Part shown: piece by piece, positions 60,081 through 64,000 of the stretch | Layout of the letters: the number at the start of each line of letters is the position of its first letter | Numbering within the stretch: the stretch's first letter is position 1 | Assembly (NCBI GenBank): GCA_017465665.1 | Contig: JAFTVU010000002.1 | Coordinates: 62,001-126,000 of the forward strand | From: Oscillospiraceae bacterium | GTDB taxonomy: Bacteria; Bacillota; Clostridia; Oscillospirales; Ruminococcaceae | Reading direction: 5' to 3' | DNA length: 64,000 nt | Notes under the pieces: model-generated | Database searches by the model: none | What the model saw: only the letters and a program-made list of their open reading frames with translations | What the model was told of the DNA's origin: nothing | Made by a program: the position numbers and the translations under genes

Positions 60081-60965
60081 ATGGTAAAGGAACAGCTGGA
60101 ATATTATGCGGAGCTGACCGAAGCTGCATTGGAGGGGTATCTTCCCGAAACGCAGTGTCTGCAGAAAAATGTCATCCTTGCGGCACGTCATAGCCTTAAG
60201 GCAGGCGGCAAGAGGATACGTCCTGCGCTGGTCATGGAGTTCTGCCGTGTGTGCGGAGGAGAGCCTGAGGATGCACTTCCCGTGGCATGCGCTATCGAGA
60301 TGATGCACACATTCTCCCTGATACACGACGATCTCCCCTGCATGGATGATGATGATATGCGTAGGGGTCAGCCGAGCTGTCACAAGGCTTACGGCGAGGC
60401 GAATGCGCTTCTTGCAGGTGACGCACTGGCAATGCTGCCGTATCAGATAATCGCACAGGCGGCACTGAAAAAGAGAATGGAACAGACTGCTGCGCTGAAG
60501 ATAATATCGCTCCTTGGCGAGAGTGCAGGCATCTTCGGTATGATAGGCGGTCAGGTGATAGATACTGAAAACGAGGGCAGGCAGCTGCCTGTGAATATCC
60601 TGCTGGAGATGTACCGTATGAAAACGGGTGCGCTGCTTGATTTCTGCTGCCGTGCAGGCTGTATCGCGGCAGGTGCAGGCGCAGATAAGCAGCTTGCCGC
60701 AGGCGACTATGCCAAAAAGCTGGGCCTTGCATTCCAGATAATCGACGATATCCTTGATGTTACCGCGGATGAAAAGCTTCTGGGCAAGCCTGTGGGCAGT
60801 GATGCGGACAGCGGCAAGTTTACATACGTTACGGCAGTAGGTCTTGATGAAGCCCGTGCCGAGGCTGAAAGGCTGACAGCGCAGGCGCTTAAAGTACTTG
60901 ACGCTTTCGAGGATACAGAGTTCCTCAGAGGACTTACAGATATGCTTCTTAAAAGGAATTATTAA
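60081..60965 (+). CDS. ispA: Farnesyl/geranylgeranyl diphosphate synthase
   Basis: The 294-residue trans-prenyltransferase elongates DMAPP with IPP. The first aspartate-rich motif is DDLPCMDDDDMRRG (with the typical DDxxxxD insertion) and the second is FQIIDDILD, with GGKRIRP near the N-terminus. It works downstream of dxs and ispH in this window. ATG 60081 follows GAGGA; a GTG 12 bases earlier is less likely because it overlaps xseB. Confidence 0.93.
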   Translation: MVKEQLEYYAELTEAALEGYLPETQCLQKNVILAARHSLKAGGKRIRPALVMEFCRVCGGEPEDALPVACAIEMMHTFSLIHDDLPCMDDDDMRRGQPSCHKAYGEANALLAGDALAMLPYQIIAQAALKKRMEQTAALKIISLLGESAGIFGMIGGQVIDTENEGRQLPVNILLEMYRMKTGALLDFCCRAGCIAAGAGADKQLAAGDYAKKLGLAFQIIDDILDVTADEKLLGKPVGSDADSGKFTYVTAVGLDEARAEAERLTAQALKVLDAFEDTEFLRGLTDMLLKRNY

Positions 60966-60968
60966 GGT

Positions 60969-61460
60969 ATGATGAAAATATTAATGGCAAATCCTATCAT
61001 GTCGGTAGGCTTTATTGCATGGATGGCAGCACAGATAATCAAAACGCTGGTCCATGCGATCAAGGTAAAATCATTCAATCCCGAAAGACTAGTGGGTGCA
61101 GGCGGTATGCCGTCCTCGCACTCTGCGCTGGTTATTTCCGTTGCGCTTTATACAGGCCGTGCCGAGGGCTATGGCTCAACTTTCTTTGCGTTGGCTATGA
61201 TGCTGGCAGTCATAGTTATCTATGACGCTATGAGCGTTCGTTACAACGCAGGTCTGCACGCAAAGGAGCTCAACCGTATGCGTAAGGTGATCGATGAGAT
61301 GGATGACGAGATATCTCAGCTTTGCGGCGCGGATGAGGATGATATTGACGATCTTTCCGATGCAAAGGATCTCAAGGAGTTTCTGGGTCACACGCCTATA
61401 GAGGTGCTGGCGGGCTCTATGCTCGGAATAATTATCGCCATGGTATTTCCTGTGGCTTGA
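60969..61460 (+). CDS. Divergent PAP2 family membrane protein (YuiD-like)
   Basis: The 163-residue protein has the divergent PAP2 core: KSFNPERLVGAGGMPSSHSALV (the MPSSH motif), AVIVIYDAMSVRYNAGLHAKELN and LGHTPIEVLAGSMLGIIIAMVF. Transmembrane helices frame these parts. The acid phosphatase-like residues are conserved, suggesting phosphatase activity on prenyl phosphates, and its place between ispA and dxs fits. It starts 3 bp after ispA. Confidence 0.88.
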   Translation: MMKILMANPIMSVGFIAWMAAQIIKTLVHAIKVKSFNPERLVGAGGMPSSHSALVISVALYTGRAEGYGSTFFALAMMLAVIVIYDAMSVRYNAGLHAKELNRMRKVIDEMDDEISQLCGADEDDIDDLSDAKDLKEFLGHTPIEVLAGSMLGIIIAMVFPVA

Positions 61461-61473
61461 TAGAGGAGCTATA

Positions 61474-63297
61474 ATGTTTCTTAATGATAACATCAACCAT
61501 GATATAATTGCAGAAATGACGCTACCGCAGCTTAAAGGCTTATGCCGAGAGCTGCGGGGCTGTATTTTAAGAACTGTAAACAAAACAGGCGGACATCTTT
61601 CCTCCAATCTCGGTACTGTGGAGCTTACTGTGGCTCTGCATTACGTTTTTGATACCTCGCGTGACCGTATCCTGTGGGATGTGGGACATCAGTCGTATGC
61701 TCACAAGTTGCTGACAGGAAGATACTCCCGCTTTGATACTCTGCGTACTCTCGGTGGAATCTCAGGCTTTACAAGACGCAGCGAGAGCGAGGCGGATTCG
61801 TTTATCTCAGGCCATAGCAGCACATCCATTTCTGCTGCCTGCGGTATAGCTACCGCAATGAAGCTGAGCGGCAAAAAAGGCAGTGTTGCAGCGGTCATCG
61901 GTGACGGAGCATTCACAGGCGGTATGGCTTACGAGGGTCTGAATAACGGTGCAAAGCTGAAATCAGGTCTTGTGGTGGTGCTGAATGATAATGCGATGTC
62001 CATTTCAAAAAGCACGGGAGCGCTGGCGAGATACCTTGCGCAGATACGCTCCACGCGTAGGTATTACTGCGCCAAGGAGCAGTTCAAAACTGCGCTTTCC
62101 AGAGTTCCGTTAGTGGGTGAGCGACTGGAAAGAACAGTTCGCGCGGCGAAAAACCTTGTTAAGGATGCGCTTTACGGCAGCAGCACTCTGTTTGAAAATC
62201 TCGGTTACACCTATATTGGCCCTGTGAACGGACACGATATGGCGGATATGATAGAGGCGCTTTCCGTTGCTAAGATGATGGGACGCCCCTGTGTTGTGCA
62301 CGTATTCACCACAAAGGGCAAGGGCTACAGACCTGCAGAGCTGAATCCCGGCGAGTACCATGCTGTCGGAAAGAAAGGCAGTATTGCTCCTGTGCTGACC
62401 TATTCCGAGGTATTTGGCAGAGAGCTTGAGCGTTTAGGCAGAGCAGATGACAGAATTTGCGCCATCACTGCAGCGATGAAATATGCAACGGGTCTGAATT
62501 TCTTCAACAATGCGTTCCCTGAGCGGTTTTTCGATACAGGCATAGCGGAGCAGCACTCCGTAACCTTTGCTGCAGGTCTTGCGGTGGAGGGCTTGCTGCC
62601 TGTTTTTGCTGTGTATTCCACTTTTCTGCAGCGTGGTTATGACCAGCTCATCCATGACTGCGCGATAGAAAATACTCACGTTACTCTCGCGATAGACCGT
62701 GCGGGCCTTGTGGGAGAGGACGGCGAAACACATCAGGGTATTTTTGATGTGGCTATGCTCTCTGCGATACCCAATACAACGATATATTCTCCTGCAGGCT
62801 ATTCCGAGCTTACGGATTGCCTTGTGCGTGCACTGTATGATACAAAGGGCGTCGCAGCAGTGAGATATCCTAAGGGAGCAGAGTATGGTATGCTTCCTGT
62901 GGGTGTTACAGCACCGAACGGCAGTGCGGTATCGTCTAATTTCGTTTATGGCGGAAAAAGCAGCGGTACTCTTGCTATTAGCTACGGCAGGACAGGCGCG
63001 TGGCTGCATGAAGCGGCATATCAGACTGGTTCTGACTGGCTGAGGCTCATCAAGATACATCCGCTGCCCGAAAGCGCTGTGGAGATAGCTGCCCAGTATG
63101 ACAGGATCGTGTTCTTTGAAGAGGGTATCCTTGCAGGCGGTATAGCTGAAAAGCTATGTGCGGCGCTCAGAAAGCGCGGCTTCAGGGGCAGCTTTGATAT
63201 GGTAGGAATCGATCGTTTCGTGCCTGCTGCAGCAGTTGATGAGCAGCTTGCCATGTTCGGTCTGAATAAGGAAAGCATGATTAGAAGATTACGATAA
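61474..63297 (+). CDS. dxs: 1-deoxy-D-xylulose-5-phosphate synthase
   Basis: TPP enzyme that joins pyruvate and glyceraldehyde 3-phosphate, the first step of the MEP pathway. The 607 residues show GGHLSSNLGTVELTVALHYVF, DVGHQSYAHK, GISGFTRRSESE, GDGAFTGGMAYEGLNN (TPP motif) and the C-terminal FDTGIAEQHSVTFAAGLA. AGAGGAG lies before the ATG. The start is well matched, though somewhat shorter at the N-terminus than E. coli Dxs. tlyA follows at once. Confidence 0.95.
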   Translation: MFLNDNINHDIIAEMTLPQLKGLCRELRGCILRTVNKTGGHLSSNLGTVELTVALHYVFDTSRDRILWDVGHQSYAHKLLTGRYSRFDTLRTLGGISGFTRRSESEADSFISGHSSTSISAACGIATAMKLSGKKGSVAAVIGDGAFTGGMAYEGLNNGAKLKSGLVVVLNDNAMSISKSTGALARYLAQIRSTRRYYCAKEQFKTALSRVPLVGERLERTVRAAKNLVKDALYGSSTLFENLGYTYIGPVNGHDMADMIEALSVAKMMGRPCVVHVFTTKGKGYRPAELNPGEYHAVGKKGSIAPVLTYSEVFGRELERLGRADDRICAITAAMKYATGLNFFNNAFPERFFDTGIAEQHSVTFAAGLAVEGLLPVFAVYSTFLQRGYDQLIHDCAIENTHVTLAIDRAGLVGEDGETHQGIFDVAMLSAIPNTTIYSPAGYSELTDCLVRALYDTKGVAAVRYPKGAEYGMLPVGVTAPNGSAVSSNFVYGGKSSGTLAISYGRTGAWLHEAAYQTGSDWLRLIKIHPLPESAVEIAAQYDRIVFFEEGILAGGIAEKLCAALRKRGFRGSFDMVGIDRFVPAAAVDEQLAMFGLNKESMIRRLR

Positions 63298-63311
63298 AGG
63301 CGGTGGATGAT

Positions 63312-64000
63312 GTGCGGCTTGATCAATACCTTGCTGAAAAGGGACTCTGCAAGAGCCGTACAGCGGCACAGAGCCTTATAAAAAGCGGCGGAGTTTCAGT
63401 GAACGGAGCAGTTTGCAATAAGCCCTCCTGTGATGTTTCGGAGGATGATAATATTATAATTATCGGTGAGCAGCTTAAATACGTCGGCAGAGGCGGACTT
63501 AAGCTGGAGGGTGCTGTAAATGCGTTCGGGATAGAGCTTTCAGGGCTTGTGTGCCTTGATATCGGCTCTTCGACGGGTGGTTTTACCGATTGTATGCTGC
63601 AGTACGGTGCGGCAAGGGTCTACGCTGTGGATGTGGGCACGGATCAGCTTGATGCGAAACTCAGAGCGGACAGCAGAGTGGTAGTGATGGAGCAGACGGA
63701 TATACGCACTGCTCAGCTCCCTGAACAGGTGGATTTTGTCGGTACGGATGTGTCGTTCATATCACTGAAGCAGGTGATACCGCATATCAGCAGGCTGCTG
63801 AAACTGCACGGAAGAGCTGTGGCGCTCATCAAGCCGCAGTTTGAAGCAGGACGACAGGCGCTGAACAAAAAAGGCATCGTAAAGGATGAAAAGGTGCGCT
63901 GCCGCGTGGTGGAGGATATCACGCAGTTCGCACAGCAGTGCGGTTTCGTGGTACTGGGTGTGACGGATTCTCCCGTGCAGGGCGGCGATGGAAATACAGA
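63312..64000 (+). CDS. tlyA: TlyA family rRNA 2'-O-methyltransferase (partial, 3' end outside window)
   Basis: S4 domain at the N-terminus (RLDQYLAEKGLCKSRTAAQS, then GVSVNGAVCNKP) and an FtsJ-like methyltransferase core: LVCLDIGSSTGGFTDCMLQYGA (SAM motif), VYAVDVGTDQLD, DVSFISLKQVIP and LIKPQFEAGR. TlyA methylates 16S and 23S rRNA. The GTG at 63312 gives the usual RLDxYL start; a GTG at 63303 is also possible. It lies 14 bp after dxs. The order ispA-dxs-tlyA is shared with Bacillus. The end is cut off by the window edge. Confidence 0.9.
   Translation, partial: MRLDQYLAEKGLCKSRTAAQSLIKSGGVSVNGAVCNKPSCDVSEDDNIIIIGEQLKYVGRGGLKLEGAVNAFGIELSGLVCLDIGSSTGGFTDCMLQYGAARVYAVDVGTDQLDAKLRADSRVVVMEQTDIRTAQLPEQVDFVGTDVSFISLKQVIPHISRLLKLHGRAVALIKPQFEAGRQALNKKGIVKDEKVRCRVVEDITQFAQQCGFVVLGVTDSPVQGGDGNT

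Noticed and set aside
1-64000. tRNA, rRNA, CRISPR or prophage genes
   Set aside because: I saw no TTCRA-loop/acceptor patterns of tRNA, no regularly spaced repeats and no phage or transposase proteins.

Overview
The window looks like a chromosome segment of an anaerobic, Gram-positive gut Clostridium-class bacterium, most likely a Ruminococcus-type member of the Oscillospiraceae/Ruminococcaceae. The pointers are an ispH-rpsA fusion, a complete MEP-pathway context, T-box leaders, strong SD sequences, threonine-rich linkers on surface proteins, GH36 and GH13 enzymes, and a full spoIIIA cluster plus a tiny SpoVM gene. I saw no rRNA, tRNA, CRISPR array, insertion sequence or prophage. Almost every intergenic space carries a sigma-A type promoter with a 17-bp spacer and a hairpin terminator.

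Layout. 1-2 kb: the end of fruK and ptsI (PTS sugar uptake). 2-4.7 kb: a leucine T-box and leuA, then nrdR behind a promoter carrying a near-perfect NrdR box. 5-8.3 kb: cmk, plsC and the ispH-rpsA fusion, overlapping one another, with a strong internal SD and start at the fusion joint. 8.4-23 kb: carbohydrate genes (alpha-galactosidase, sugar isomerase plus ThuA, solute-binding lipoprotein, type I pullulanase) mixed with leuS, a polysaccharide deacetylase, acetyltransferases and a pair of small genes (toxin-like secreted protein plus CPCC protein). 23-29 kb: a beta-propeller HD-GYP sensor and a TrkH/TrkA potassium system. 29-34.7 kb: a zinc-ribbon/propeller membrane protein, serC-serA, a rubredoxin and a TIM-barrel isomerase. 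34.7-42 kb: a long inverted-repeat element, a two-component system divergent from an ABC exporter operon, and surface proteins. 42-50 kb: topB, an AT-rich XRE regulator, HAD phosphatase plus exonuclease, an ABC-F protein, metY and the spoVM pair. 50-52 kb: ridA-ilvA behind a T-box-like leader. 52-57.7 kb: spoIIIAA-AH followed by yetF and a DUF4363-type gene. 57.9-64 kb: asp23, nusB, xseA, xseB, ispA, a PAP2-like gene, dxs and the start of tlyA.

How it fits together. dxs, ispH and ispA cover entry, exit and chain elongation of isoprenoid synthesis. leuA, ilvA/ridA, serC/serA and metY form an amino-acid set, of which two genes have tRNA-sensing leaders. The spoIIIA genes, spoVM and yetF/DUF4363 are forespore-engulfment and coat functions, which is notable in a lineage often described as non-sporing. 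The most unusual local signals are the internal start in ispH-rpsA, the NrdR box on nrdR, the hairpin that buries the yetF start, the 120-bp inverted repeat near 34.85 kb, the lost Walker A lysine in the ABC-F protein, and the toxin-like/CPCC pair near 22.5 kb.
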